The notes under the pieces were generated by a model. It had not been told where the DNA came from, searched no databases, and worked only from the letters and a program-made list of their open reading frames with translations. The position numbers and the translations under genes were made by a program. Positions 51,928-59,874 of a DNA stretch of 64,000 bases are shown in pieces (positions within the stretch are counted from its first letter, which is position 1; every line of letters begins with the position of its first letter). Location of the stretch: the NCBI RefSeq assembly GCF_011947265.1, contig NZ_JAATHD010000024.1, forward strand, positions 35,541 to 99,540, written 5' to 3'. Origin of the DNA: Paenibacillus sp. HB172176. GTDB lineage: Bacteria; Bacillota; Bacilli; Paenibacillales; Paenibacillaceae.

Positions 51928-52058
51928 GTTTGAAAGACAACAATTTAGAAGTGCGAGTTCAAAAAGTTCAGTTTTCAGCACAATAGCTTTCGTGATCAAA
52001 AGTGGACAGTTGGACAAACTGAAACAATACACATAGGAGCATGGAGGGTATCATCACA

Positions 52059-53669
52059 GTGACTAAGTATATTTTTGTAACCGGCGGAGTGGTTTCATCT
52101 TTGGGGAAGGGGATTACGGCGGCTTCCTTGGGAAGATTGCTCAAGAACAGAGGCCTGAAAGTGACGATTCAGAAGTTCGACCCTTACATTAACGTGGACC
52201 CGGGAACGATGAGTCCGTATCAGCACGGCGAGGTCTTTGTAACGGATGACGGCGCTGAGACGGATCTCGATCTGGGACATTACGAGCGCTTCATCGATAT
52301 TAATTTGTCGAAGAACAGCAATGTCACCACGGGCAAAATTTACTCCAATGTTATTACAAAAGAACGTCGCGGCGACTATCTGGGCGGAACGGTTCAAGTT
52401 ATTCCCCATATTACGAATGAAATCAAGGAACGTGTATTCCGCGCGGGCAAGGAAGCGGGCTCCGATGTCGTGATTACGGAAATTGGAGGCACTGTCGGTG
52501 ATATCGAAAGTCTTCCGTTTCTGGAAGCGATTCGCCAGATCAAAAGCGATATCGGCAGAGATAATGTGATGTACATTCATGTCACTCTTATCCCTTATAT
52601 TAAAGCGGCCGGAGAAGTGAAAACGAAGCCGACCCAGCATAGCGTGAAGGAGCTCCGCAGCATCGGCATTCAGCCTAATGTCATTGTTTGCCGTTCCGAA
52701 TATCCGCTTGCCGAGGATTTGAAACGCAAGATCGGTCTATTCTGCGATATTGACGCGAATGCGGTCATTGAATGCCTGGATGCTTCGACGCTGTACGAGG
52801 TTCCTCTCATGCTGCGCGAGCAAGGCCTTGACGAGATTGTGGTCAACCATTTGAAGCTTGTCACCGATCAACCGGATATGCACGAATGGGAATTGCTCGT
52901 GGATCGGGTGAAATCTCTGCACAAGACGACGGAAATCGCCATCGTCGGCAAGTATGTGGCGCTGCATGACGCGTATCTCAGCATTGTTGAATCGCTCGGG
53001 CACGCGGGCATTGCCGAGGATTCCGAAATTAAGATTCGTTGGGTCGACGCCGAGAATTTGACGGACGACAACGTGAAGGAGGCGCTGTCCGGCGTGCAAG
53101 GCATTCTTGTGCCGGGCGGCTTCGGAGATCGGGGAATCGAAGGGAAGATTTCCGCGATTCGCTATGCGCGCGAGCAGAAGGTGCCTTTCTTCGGCATTTG
53201 TCTCGGCATGCAAGTCGCCGTCATTGAATATGCGCGCAACGTAGCGGGTATGACAGGCGCGAACAGCTCGGAGATCAATTCTTCCACGCCGTATCCGGTC
53301 ATCGACCTGCTTCCTGATCAGAAGGATATCGAGGATATGGGCGGCACGATGCGTCTTGGTCTGTATCCGTGCAAAATTGCCGGGGAAACGATCGCCTCGC
53401 GTGAATATGGGGATGAGCTTGTCTACGAACGCCATCGCCACCGGTATGAGTTCAACAACGAATATCGCGAAGGGATCGAGAACGCCGGTCTTATCATCTC
53501 GGGCACTTCGCCCGACGGCCGCTTGGTCGAGATGGTAGAGATGAAGGATCATCCTTGGTTCCTGGCCGTGCAATTCCATCCGGAATTCACGTCGAGACCG
53601 AATCGCCCGCAGCCGTTATTCAAGGGCTTTGTGAAGGCTGCCATCAGCAATTACGAGAGCAGTCGCTGA
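52059..53669 (+). CDS. pyrG: CTP synthase
   Basis: 536 residues. The synthetase domain begins TKYIFVTGGVVSSLGKG (nucleotide loop) and has the YQHGEVFVTDDGAETDLDLG region. The C-terminal glutamine amidotransferase domain carries the nucleophile Cys in FFGICLGMQ near 380, and its His-Glu pair in QFHPEF near 512. Converts UTP to CTP with glutamine. The start is GTG 52059, giving MTKYIFV as in other PyrG; the in-frame ATG at 52041 adds six residues. GGAGGG lies ten bases before the GTG. Leader shows CTP-sensing attenuation signals. Confidence 0.95.
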   Translation: MTKYIFVTGGVVSSLGKGITAASLGRLLKNRGLKVTIQKFDPYINVDPGTMSPYQHGEVFVTDDGAETDLDLGHYERFIDINLSKNSNVTTGKIYSNVITKERRGDYLGGTVQVIPHITNEIKERVFRAGKEAGSDVVITEIGGTVGDIESLPFLEAIRQIKSDIGRDNVMYIHVTLIPYIKAAGEVKTKPTQHSVKELRSIGIQPNVIVCRSEYPLAEDLKRKIGLFCDIDANAVIECLDASTLYEVPLMLREQGLDEIVVNHLKLVTDQPDMHEWELLVDRVKSLHKTTEIAIVGKYVALHDAYLSIVESLGHAGIAEDSEIKIRWVDAENLTDDNVKEALSGVQGILVPGGFGDRGIEGKISAIRYAREQKVPFFGICLGMQVAVIEYARNVAGMTGANSSEINSSTPYPVIDLLPDQKDIEDMGGTMRLGLYPCKIAGETIASREYGDELVYERHRHRYEFNNEYREGIENAGLIISGTSPDGRLVEMVEMKDHPWFLAVQFHPEFTSRPNRPQPLFKGFVKAAISNYESSR

Positions 53670-53737
53670 GCTTTTCGGCGACGAAATGCGATAATGTGAC
53701 GGTTTCTTTCATCAATAGTAAGTTTTTGTATGCAATA

Positions 53738-53764
53738 GAAGGAAAATCCCTAGACTTCTCGAAT
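53738..53764 (+). promoter_or_regulatory. Sigma-H-type promoter of spo0F
   Basis: GAAGGAAAA (53738-53746), 11 bases, CTCGAAT (53758-53764). This matches the sigma-H consensus RnAGGAwww-N11/12-RnnGAAT except for the R. It fits stationary-phase control of spo0F, as in Bacillus. Confidence 0.55.
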
Positions 53765-53832
53765 ATATATTAAAAATGCGCGAGAGCTGTCCACGAATAT
53801 TGTGATGCAGGTTCAGTCTAGGGGGGAGAAGC

Positions 53833-54231
53833 TTGGAGAAGAAGAAGGTATTAATTGTTGATGATCAGAATGGAATTCGCGTGCTGTTGCTGGAGGTGTT
53901 CAGCAGCGAGGGTTACAATACTTTTCAAGCGGCTAATGGCAAGCTTGCCTTAGAAATTGTGAATCGTGAAGCTCCGGATTTGGTTCTTCTCGACATGAAA
54001 ATTCCGGGAATGGACGGATTGGAAATTCTGAAACATATCAAAGCGATTAATTCGTCGATCAAGGTTATTATGATGACGGCGTACGGAGAGCTCGACATGA
54101 TTAAGGAAGCAACGGATTTAGGGGCATTGATGCATTTCACCAAGCCGTTCGACATCGATGAAATGCGCTTCGAAGTCAATCGACAGCTTCATGATGATAA
54201 GTCCTCCGACCGATTCGCCGTCGGATCATAG
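53833..54231 (+). CDS. spo0F: Sporulation phosphorelay response regulator Spo0F
   Basis: 132 residues, a single receiver domain with no output domain. Asp10/Asp11, phosphorylation site Asp54 (LVLLDMKIPGMDG), Thr82 and Lys104 (HFTKPF) stand at the same numbers as in Bacillus Spo0F. It receives phosphate from sporulation kinases and passes it to Spo0B. The start is TTG 53833, after a GGGGGGAG site. Same place between pyrG and murZ as in Bacillus (fba and other genes are missing here). Confidence 0.93.
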   Translation: MEKKKVLIVDDQNGIRVLLLEVFSSEGYNTFQAANGKLALEIVNREAPDLVLLDMKIPGMDGLEILKHIKAINSSIKVIMMTAYGELDMIKEATDLGALMHFTKPFDIDEMRFEVNRQLHDDKSSDRFAVGS

Positions 54232-54245
54232 AAGAAGGCAGCCGG

Positions 54246-54279
54246 GCATCGTCGGAGGAAATGCGACGATGCTTTTTTT
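54246..54279 (+). terminator. Intrinsic terminator after spo0F
   Basis: GCATCGTCG (54246-54254) pairs with CGACGATGC (54264-54272), followed by seven Ts. Confidence 0.9.
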
Positions 54280-54446
54280 ATGCGAGAAACGTTTCTTCTT
54301 TTCGATATTATTAATATTGGGTTCGATATGCTATAATAACTCAGAATGACATGCGAAAACGCTATTCATTTTATTATTTTTGTGCATCCAAGCAGGCAGA
54401 GTGTGCTCTTTGCTTTCTTCCATCAAACGGGAGGCTATATGATTTC

Positions 54447-55706
54447 ATGGAGAAACTGATGATTCGCGGCGGCAAGCCGCTTCAAGGCACGGTACAGATC
54501 AGCGGCGCAAAGAACAGCGCAGTGGCTTTGATTCCCGTTTCGATTCTGGCGGAATCCGAGGTGGTGCTCGACAATCTGCCCATCATTAGCGACGTTGCCG
54601 TATACAGCGAAATTTTGCAAGAACTAGGCGCCAAAGTAACCCGGTCGGAGGATGTGATGCGCATCGATCCTTCGAATCTGATATCAAAGCCGATGCCCAA
54701 CGGCAAGGTGAAAAAGCTTAGAGCTTCATACTACTTGATGGGCGCCATGCTGGGCCGCTTCGGGGAGGCGACGATCGGCTTGCCGGGAGGATGCAATTTC
54801 GAACCGAGGCCGATCGATCAGCACATAAAAGGCTTTGAAGCGTTGGGCGCTACGGTCACGAACGATCACGGTTCGATACGCATATCCGCGAAGGAATTGC
54901 GCGGAGCAAAGATTTATCTTGACGTCTCGAGCGTAGGAGCGACTATTAATATTATGCTGGCGGCATCCCGCGCCAAAGGCCATACGGTCATCGAGAACGC
55001 GGCCAAAGAGCCTGAAATTATCGATGTAGCCACTCTCCTCAATGCCATGGGCGCCACGATCAAGGGCGCCGGCACCGAAACCATTCGCATCGAAGGCGTC
55101 GACAAGCTCCATGGATGCCGACATTCCATTATCCCGGATCGCATACAAGCAGGAACCTATATGATTGCCGCAGCGGCGACTCGCGGGAATGTATTGATTG
55201 ACAACGTCATTCCGAAGCATATGGAAGCATTGACGGCCAAGCTGGAGGAAATGGGCGTCGAGGTTATCGAGATGGATGAGTCCATTCGGATTATCGGGGC
55301 AGCCCATTATTCGGCCGTCGACGTGAAAGCTCTCGTCTATCCCGGTTTTGCGACCGATTTGCAGTCGCCGATGACGACGCTTCTCACGCAAGCCAGCGGC
55401 GTAAGCATACTTACGGATTATATCTATGGTACGAGATTCAAGCATGTTCCCGAGTTGACGCGAATGGGTGCGAATATACGCGTCGAAGGACGTTCGGCAA
55501 TTGTGGAAGGCTCGAAGCTAAGCGCGGCGAAGGTGAAGGCTTCCGATTTGAGGGCAGGCGCGGCGCTGGTTGTTGCGGCATTGACGGTAGAGGAAGGCGT
55601 AACCGAGATAACGGGAGTGGAGTATATCGATCGCGGCTATGATCATTTGGTAGAGAACCTGTCGCTTCTCGGCGCAGAGGTATGGCGGGAATCTGAGCAG
55701 AGCTGA
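54447..55706 (+). CDS. murZ: UDP-N-acetylglucosamine 1-carboxyvinyltransferase, MurZ/MurAB type
   Basis: 419 residues. GAKNSAVALIP at the start carries the conserved Lys-Asn, and the catalytic Cys is in GLPGGCNFEPRPIDQH near 118. The stretch PNGKVKKLRASYYLMGAMLGRF fits the second MurA paralogue of Firmicutes (MurAB/MurZ) more than MurAA. First step of peptidoglycan precursor synthesis, phosphoenolpyruvate transfer; target of fosfomycin through the Cys. ATG 54447 with GGGAGG at 11 bases; the frame is open 32 codons upstream without a site. Confidence 0.93.
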   Translation: MEKLMIRGGKPLQGTVQISGAKNSAVALIPVSILAESEVVLDNLPIISDVAVYSEILQELGAKVTRSEDVMRIDPSNLISKPMPNGKVKKLRASYYLMGAMLGRFGEATIGLPGGCNFEPRPIDQHIKGFEALGATVTNDHGSIRISAKELRGAKIYLDVSSVGATINIMLAASRAKGHTVIENAAKEPEIIDVATLLNAMGATIKGAGTETIRIEGVDKLHGCRHSIIPDRIQAGTYMIAAAATRGNVLIDNVIPKHMEALTAKLEEMGVEVIEMDESIRIIGAAHYSAVDVKALVYPGFATDLQSPMTTLLTQASGVSILTDYIYGTRFKHVPELTRMGANIRVEGRSAIVEGSKLSAAKVKASDLRAGAALVVAALTVEEGVTEITGVEYIDRGYDHLVENLSLLGAEVWRESEQS

Positions 55707-55821
55707 GTTCGTTTCAGAAGCATGGATGCCGCATTCGTCCGACTCGAATAGATGTTTGATATCGTGGCAATGATGGTTAATTAAGAAGAGATTCCTAATT
55801 TTAGAATAGAGTGGTGAGAAT

Positions 55822-57174
55822 ATGTCCGATCTACAGATCGCAGATCTGGAAGAATTGAAGCTAACGGAGCTATACAAATTAGCGAAACAATATCAGATTG
55901 CTTATTACGGAACATTGAAGAAAAAAGAATTGATTTTTGCTATTTTAAGAGCGCAAGCCGAGAAGAGCGGTCTCATGTTTATGGAAGGCATTCTGGATAT
56001 TCTGCAGGAAGGCTTCGGCTTCCTAAGGCCGATTAACTACTTGCCGAGCAAGGAAGATATCTATATTTCGGCATCGCAAATTCGCAGATTCGATCTGAGA
56101 AGCGGAGATCTTGTATCAGGGAAATGCCGTCCGCCGAAGGAGAATGAACGTTATTTCGGATTGCTTCAGGTCAATGCAGTTAATGGGGAGAATCCGGAAA
56201 CCGCGTCAGAACGACTTCACTTTCCCGCGCTAACTCCTCTATACCCCGAGAAAAAATTGGTGCTCGAAACCGCCCAGTCCAAGCTCTCCACGCGGATGAT
56301 GGATTTGCTTGCTCCCGTTGGTCTGGGGCAGAGAGGTCTCATTGTTGCTCCTCCCAAAGCCGGCAAAACGTTATTGCTGAAGGAAATCGCGAACAGCATA
56401 TCCGAGAATCATCCCGATATCAAATTATTCGTGCTCTTAATCGACGAGCGGCCGGAGGAAGTAACCGATATGCAGCGTTCGGTGAAGGGCGAGGTTATCG
56501 CGTCAACCTTCGACGAGCTGCCGGAAAACCATATCAAGGTAGCCGAACTGGTCATGGAGCGCGCGCTCCGTCTTGTCGAGCACAAGAAGGATGTTGTGAT
56601 TCTGCTCGACAGCATCACAAGACTCGCGAGAGCGTACAATCTCGTTATCCCCCCATCCGGCCGTACGCTTAGCGGCGGTATCGATCCGGCCGCCTTCCAT
56701 CGTCCGAAGCGCTTCTTCGGTTCCGCCAGGAATGTTGAAGAAGGCGGAAGCTTGACGATTCTGGCTACGGCTCTGGTAGAGACGGGCTCCCGCATGGACG
56801 ATATTATTTATGAAGAGTTCAAAGGAACGGGCAATATGGAGCTTCATCTGGATCGCAAGCTCGCGGAACGCCGTATTTTCCCTGCGCTCGATATGAGAAG
56901 ATCAGGCACGCGCCGCGAGGAGATGCTGCTGACGAAGGAAGAGTTGGATAAAGTATGGGCGATTCGCAAGGGCATGACCGATACGCCTGATTTCGTCGAT
57001 AATTTCTTGAAGAAGCTGAAGGATTCAGAGAATAACGAACAGTTCCTGATGTCCCTGGATACATCTGCAGAAGCTGCGAAGCCGGAGCGCAGCGCTGTCA
57101 GAAGCGGCAGCTCATCCTCTTCTTCCTCGCATAACGGGCGTCGCCCGGTTTCCAGATCGACGCACAGCTCGTAA
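55822..57174 (+). CDS. rho: Transcription termination factor Rho
   Basis: 450 residues. N-terminal helical domain (LYKLAKQYQIAYYGTLKKKELIF in parts), cold-shock-like RNA-binding domain (GILDILQEGFGFLR near 55), then the ATPase core with Walker A APPKAGKTLLLKE near 176 and RPEEVTDMQR near 213. Hexameric helicase that ends transcription. It is about 25 residues longer than Bacillus Rho because of a Ser/Arg-rich tail. ATG 55822 with GGTGAG upstream. No clear promoter in the 115 bases before it. Confidence 0.95.
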   Translation: MSDLQIADLEELKLTELYKLAKQYQIAYYGTLKKKELIFAILRAQAEKSGLMFMEGILDILQEGFGFLRPINYLPSKEDIYISASQIRRFDLRSGDLVSGKCRPPKENERYFGLLQVNAVNGENPETASERLHFPALTPLYPEKKLVLETAQSKLSTRMMDLLAPVGLGQRGLIVAPPKAGKTLLLKEIANSISENHPDIKLFVLLIDERPEEVTDMQRSVKGEVIASTFDELPENHIKVAELVMERALRLVEHKKDVVILLDSITRLARAYNLVIPPSGRTLSGGIDPAAFHRPKRFFGSARNVEEGGSLTILATALVETGSRMDDIIYEEFKGTGNMELHLDRKLAERRIFPALDMRRSGTRREEMLLTKEELDKVWAIRKGMTDTPDFVDNFLKKLKDSENNEQFLMSLDTSAEAAKPERSAVRSGSSSSSSSHNGRRPVSRSTHSS

Positions 57175-57200
57175 TGCTTTGAAGGAGAAAGGAGAACATC

Positions 57201-58469
57201 ATGAATCTCGTATATGCGGACGAGCACGGCAATGTGTTCGACCATCCCGACTATGTCGGACTCGGACGAAGCGGCGATATGATTGTAGAAATTATGGAGG
57301 AGGAGCTAATTCCTCTGCCGAACGGCGCCACCTTGGTCAGTCTGCCCTTCACGAGACCCATTGGCCTTAACGGGAAGACAGGCGAGATGGAAGTATTGAA
57401 GAACGGCGTTCAGGCTGTGGGGGCGCTGCTGCCTCAGGGCTTTACCCGTTTATGCTTGCCCGGTTATGTGAAATCGGACAAAGAGCAGAAGCTCCCGCTC
57501 TTCGGCTATACTGCCGTTGTGTGGAAGGATGGGGAATTCTTCGTTACCGCGGAGCAATGCGATGATCCGGAACGCTGGGATCCTCTTAATTGCGATCAAC
57601 AGGAGCTCCAGGTGCGGGTCGAAGGCTTGCTGGAGAAATATCCGGACAATCGCTTATATAAGCATCTTTCGAACTGCGCTTTAGGCTACGAATGCCTGAC
57701 GGCATCCAACACGTTTCTTGGCCGCTGGGAAGGAGCCGTTCCGGTTTCCTATTCCTGCAACGCAGGCTGTTTCGGCTGTATTTCCGAACAGCCGGAGGAC
57801 AGCGGTTTCGTGGCCCCCCAGACTCGAATGAATTTCAAGCCGACTGTCGATGAATTGGTGGAGATTATGCTCGAGCATCTGCAAGAGCCTGAATCTATCA
57901 TTTCATTCGGACAAGGCTGTGAAGGCGAGCCTTCGACGCAGGCCAAGATTATCGTGGAGGCGATGAAGCAGGTCAGAAGCAGGACTTCTAACGGGTTTAT
58001 TAACATTAATACGAACGCGGGTCTAACCGATTTCATGAGAGCGATTGTGGATGCCGGGCTCGATTTGATGAGAGTCAGCACGATAAGCGCGCTCGATGAG
58101 CATTATAACGCCTATTACAAGCCGCGTGGCTATAATCTGCTTAATGTGGAGAAGTCGCTTAAGTATGCAACGGACCAAGGCGTCTATACATCGATAAACT
58201 ATCTGATCTTTCCAGGCGTAACAGATCGGGAAGAAGAGATCGAAGCGATGCTCGGCTTCTGCAAACGAACGGGCCTGAAATTAATTCAAATGCGGAATTT
58301 GAATATCGATCCCGAAAGCTATCTTTCCATCATTCCGAAGCCGCAGGGCGAGATCTACGGCATGAAGCAGATGCTGGACATATTCAGGCAGGAACTGCCT
58401 GAAGTGGTAATCGGCTCGTACACGCATGTGCCGCCTCCAGAGCTCAGAAGGAAGCAGTTGCTTCGTTAA
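57201..58469 (+). CDS. Radical SAM protein of unknown function
   Basis: 422 residues. The radical SAM iron-sulfur motif CNAGCFGC (Cys186, 190, 193) is preceded by an N-terminal domain of about 180 residues and followed by a barrel with the SAM-binding FGQGCEGEP and INTNAGLT motifs. It carries no second iron-sulfur cluster motif that I can see. It starts 26 bases after rho with its own AAAGGAGAAC site, so it is probably co-transcribed with rho, and lies before rpmE, a place where Bacillus has no such gene. The substrate is unknown; tRNA, peptide or ribosomal-protein modification are possibilities only. Confidence 0.8.
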   Translation: MNLVYADEHGNVFDHPDYVGLGRSGDMIVEIMEEELIPLPNGATLVSLPFTRPIGLNGKTGEMEVLKNGVQAVGALLPQGFTRLCLPGYVKSDKEQKLPLFGYTAVVWKDGEFFVTAEQCDDPERWDPLNCDQQELQVRVEGLLEKYPDNRLYKHLSNCALGYECLTASNTFLGRWEGAVPVSYSCNAGCFGCISEQPEDSGFVAPQTRMNFKPTVDELVEIMLEHLQEPESIISFGQGCEGEPSTQAKIIVEAMKQVRSRTSNGFININTNAGLTDFMRAIVDAGLDLMRVSTISALDEHYNAYYKPRGYNLLNVEKSLKYATDQGVYTSINYLIFPGVTDREEEIEAMLGFCKRTGLKLIQMRNLNIDPESYLSIIPKPQGEIYGMKQMLDIFRQELPEVVIGSYTHVPPPELRRKQLLR

Positions 58470-58554
58470 TCGTTCTGTTCCAGATCTGTCGACTATCCTC
58501 GCAAAGAGCCGAGATTCACCAGCAATCCTTGCAGATGTATCCCAAGCATTTATC

Positions 58555-58584
58555 TTGCAACCTAGAGGTTGTTCATGGTATACT
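58555..58584 (+). promoter_or_regulatory. Promoter of rpmE
   Basis: TTGCAA (58555-58560), 18-base spacer, TATACT (58579-58584) with an upstream TGG extended -10. Confidence 0.65.
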
Positions 58585-58645
58585 GATGCAGCATGATTTT
58601 AACTCTGCGTCCGCATGTGATGCAGGGCAGGAAGAGGTGAACGAG

Positions 58646-58843
58646 ATGAAACAAGGTATTCATCCGACATACCACGTCATTACAGCTACTTGCGCTTGTG
58701 GGAATTCATTCGAAACAGGTTCGATTAAATCGAACATTCGTGTAGAGGTTTGCTCCCAATGTCACCCGTTCTATACGGGTAAGCAGAAGTTCCTGGATGC
58801 CGGCGGCCGCGTCGACCGTTTCAAGAAGAAATACGGCATTTAA
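58646..58843 (+). CDS. rpmE: Ribosomal protein L31 (zinc-binding type)
   Basis: 65 residues. The four zinc cysteines are present (CACG near 16-18 and CSQC near 36-39), so this is the zinc-containing L31 (RpmE) rather than the zinc-free YtiA form. GKQKFLDAGGRVDRFKKKYG is the usual end. ATG 58646 follows AGAGGTG; the frame is open further up but crosses the promoter. Terminator follows. Confidence 0.95.
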   Translation: MKQGIHPTYHVITATCACGNSFETGSIKSNIRVEVCSQCHPFYTGKQKFLDAGGRVDRFKKKYGI

Positions 58844-58883
58844 TTCATATCGAACATTCAGCCTTTATTTGGCAGAATACAAG

Positions 58884-58925
58884 AACCTCCCTCAGCCATC
58901 CTATGGTTAGAAGGGAGGTTTTTTT
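58884..58925 (+). terminator. Intrinsic terminator after rpmE
   Basis: AACCTCCCT (58884-58892) pairs with AGGGAGGTT (58912-58920), then five more Ts. Confidence 0.88.
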
Positions 58926-58946
58926 GTGGTATATGCTGTTGCTTTC

Positions 58947-59339
58947 ATGAGAAGAAGGAGTAAATGGCAGTGCATAATAGCGGCTGTTTGCCTTAGCTTG
59001 TTGTTCTTGCTGACGACAGGCTGCGCAGGTGAATCCGAGCAGGAGAAGCGCTCCTATGGACAAGATGGATACATGGGCTTATCGAACAGCAATCCCAATA
59101 CGATAAATCGGCATTCGACGCAATCCTATTCGGAGGATATCGCGTTTGTAAAACAAGTGCTTGAGCCTGTTGAAGGCATTAAGAAGATCCAGGTCGGCTT
59201 CAACGGCAGCGAGCTAAATGTGCTTCTGACTCCCGAGAAGGGGTTGTCCGATGCCAATCGGGATTGGATCCGCGATAAAGCGGAGCAGATTGTCCAGCAT
59301 AACTTGCCTGACTATCATGTACATGTACGCATTGATTAA
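58947..59339 (+). CDS. Small lipoprotein, possibly YhcN/YlaJ-like
   Basis: 130 residues. Signal peptide MRRRSKWQC then hydrophobic core and lipobox LTTGC (Cys about 27), a polar linker rich in Ser/Asn, and a C-terminal domain of about 65 residues (FVKQVLEPVEGIKKIQVGF to YHVHVRID). That domain resembles the beta-alpha-beta unit of spore lipoproteins YhcN/YlaJ, but this is tentative. ATG 58947 has no ribosome-binding site. The only good site nearby, AGAAGGAG (58950-58957), leads to an out-of-frame ATG with a 10-codon ORF. The start is therefore uncertain. Confidence 0.6.
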   Translation: MRRRSKWQCIIAAVCLSLLFLLTTGCAGESEQEKRSYGQDGYMGLSNSNPNTINRHSTQSYSEDIAFVKQVLEPVEGIKKIQVGFNGSELNVLLTPEKGLSDANRDWIRDKAEQIVQHNLPDYHVHVRID

Positions 59340-59371
59340 GCCGTTGGGAAATTTCCTCAGAGCTTCGAATG

Positions 59372-59400
59372 TTGCGCTTTCCCATAGAATGTACTATACT
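59372..59400 (+). promoter_or_regulatory. Promoter of the SRP RNA gene
   Basis: TTGCGC (59372-59377), 17-base spacer, TATACT (59395-59400). The RNA begins a few bases later. Confidence 0.75.
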
Positions 59401-59404
59401 TGTC

Positions 59405-59681
59405 TTTGCCGTGCTAGATGGGGAGGTAGCGGTGCCCTGTAACTCGCAATCCGCTGTAGCGAGGTTGAATTCCTGTCTGAGGTAATACTGATGTGAGGCT
59501 TGGCGCTTGCAAGCAGTGTTGACAGTCGGGTCCTCCGCAATGGACGCTTATGAACCCGGTCAGGTCCGGAAGGAAGCAGCCGTAAGTAAGTTAGTTCATG
59601 TGCCGGGGGAGTGCCTGACTCGAGCTGTGCAGCAAGAATGCCGCTTGGATCGTATCTATCGAAGCCAGGTGCACGGTTCTA
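59405..59681 (+). ncRNA. ffs: Signal recognition particle RNA (scRNA, Bacillus-type long form)
   Basis: The 5' part has GTGCTAGATGGGGAGGTAGC and the following GGTGCCCTGTAACTCGCAATCC, the Alu domain of the long Gram-positive SRP RNA. GTCAGGTCCGGAAGGAAGCA (about 59559-59578) is the conserved helix 8 tetraloop that binds Ffh. GGTGCACGGTTCT near 59669-59681 closes the 3' end. Length, about 275 nt, matches Bacillus scRNA, and the dnaX gene follows, as with scr in Bacillus. Ends are approximate; the precursor probably extends to the terminator at 59777. Confidence 0.95.
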
Positions 59682-59716
59682 ATCAGAACGAATCGTGAAG
59701 GAATTCCTTCACGCCT

Positions 59717-59777
59717 ATACCTGTAGACGATTCTTAGTTAAGCTTTATGCTTGACGGATGACTCTGCAGGTATTTTT
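59717..59777 (+). terminator. Terminator of the SRP RNA precursor
   Basis: ATACCTG (59717-59723) pairs with CAGGTAT (59767-59773), extended inward by AG/CT around a mismatch, then TTTT. A perfect palindrome CGTGAAGGAATTCCTTCACG lies between it and the mature RNA and may be a processing site. Confidence 0.65.
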
Positions 59778-59874
59778 ATTGACCATTATTTTGCTCGAAG
59801 GCGCAATGTAGTATACTGTTCATATTAGTTAGGATTAGATATTGAGAATAAACACTCTGAAGGGGAAGAGTCGC

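Noticed and set aside
59507..59698. A 63-codon frame inside the SRP RNA
   Set aside because: It lies within the conserved SRP RNA sequence and has no ribosome-binding site.
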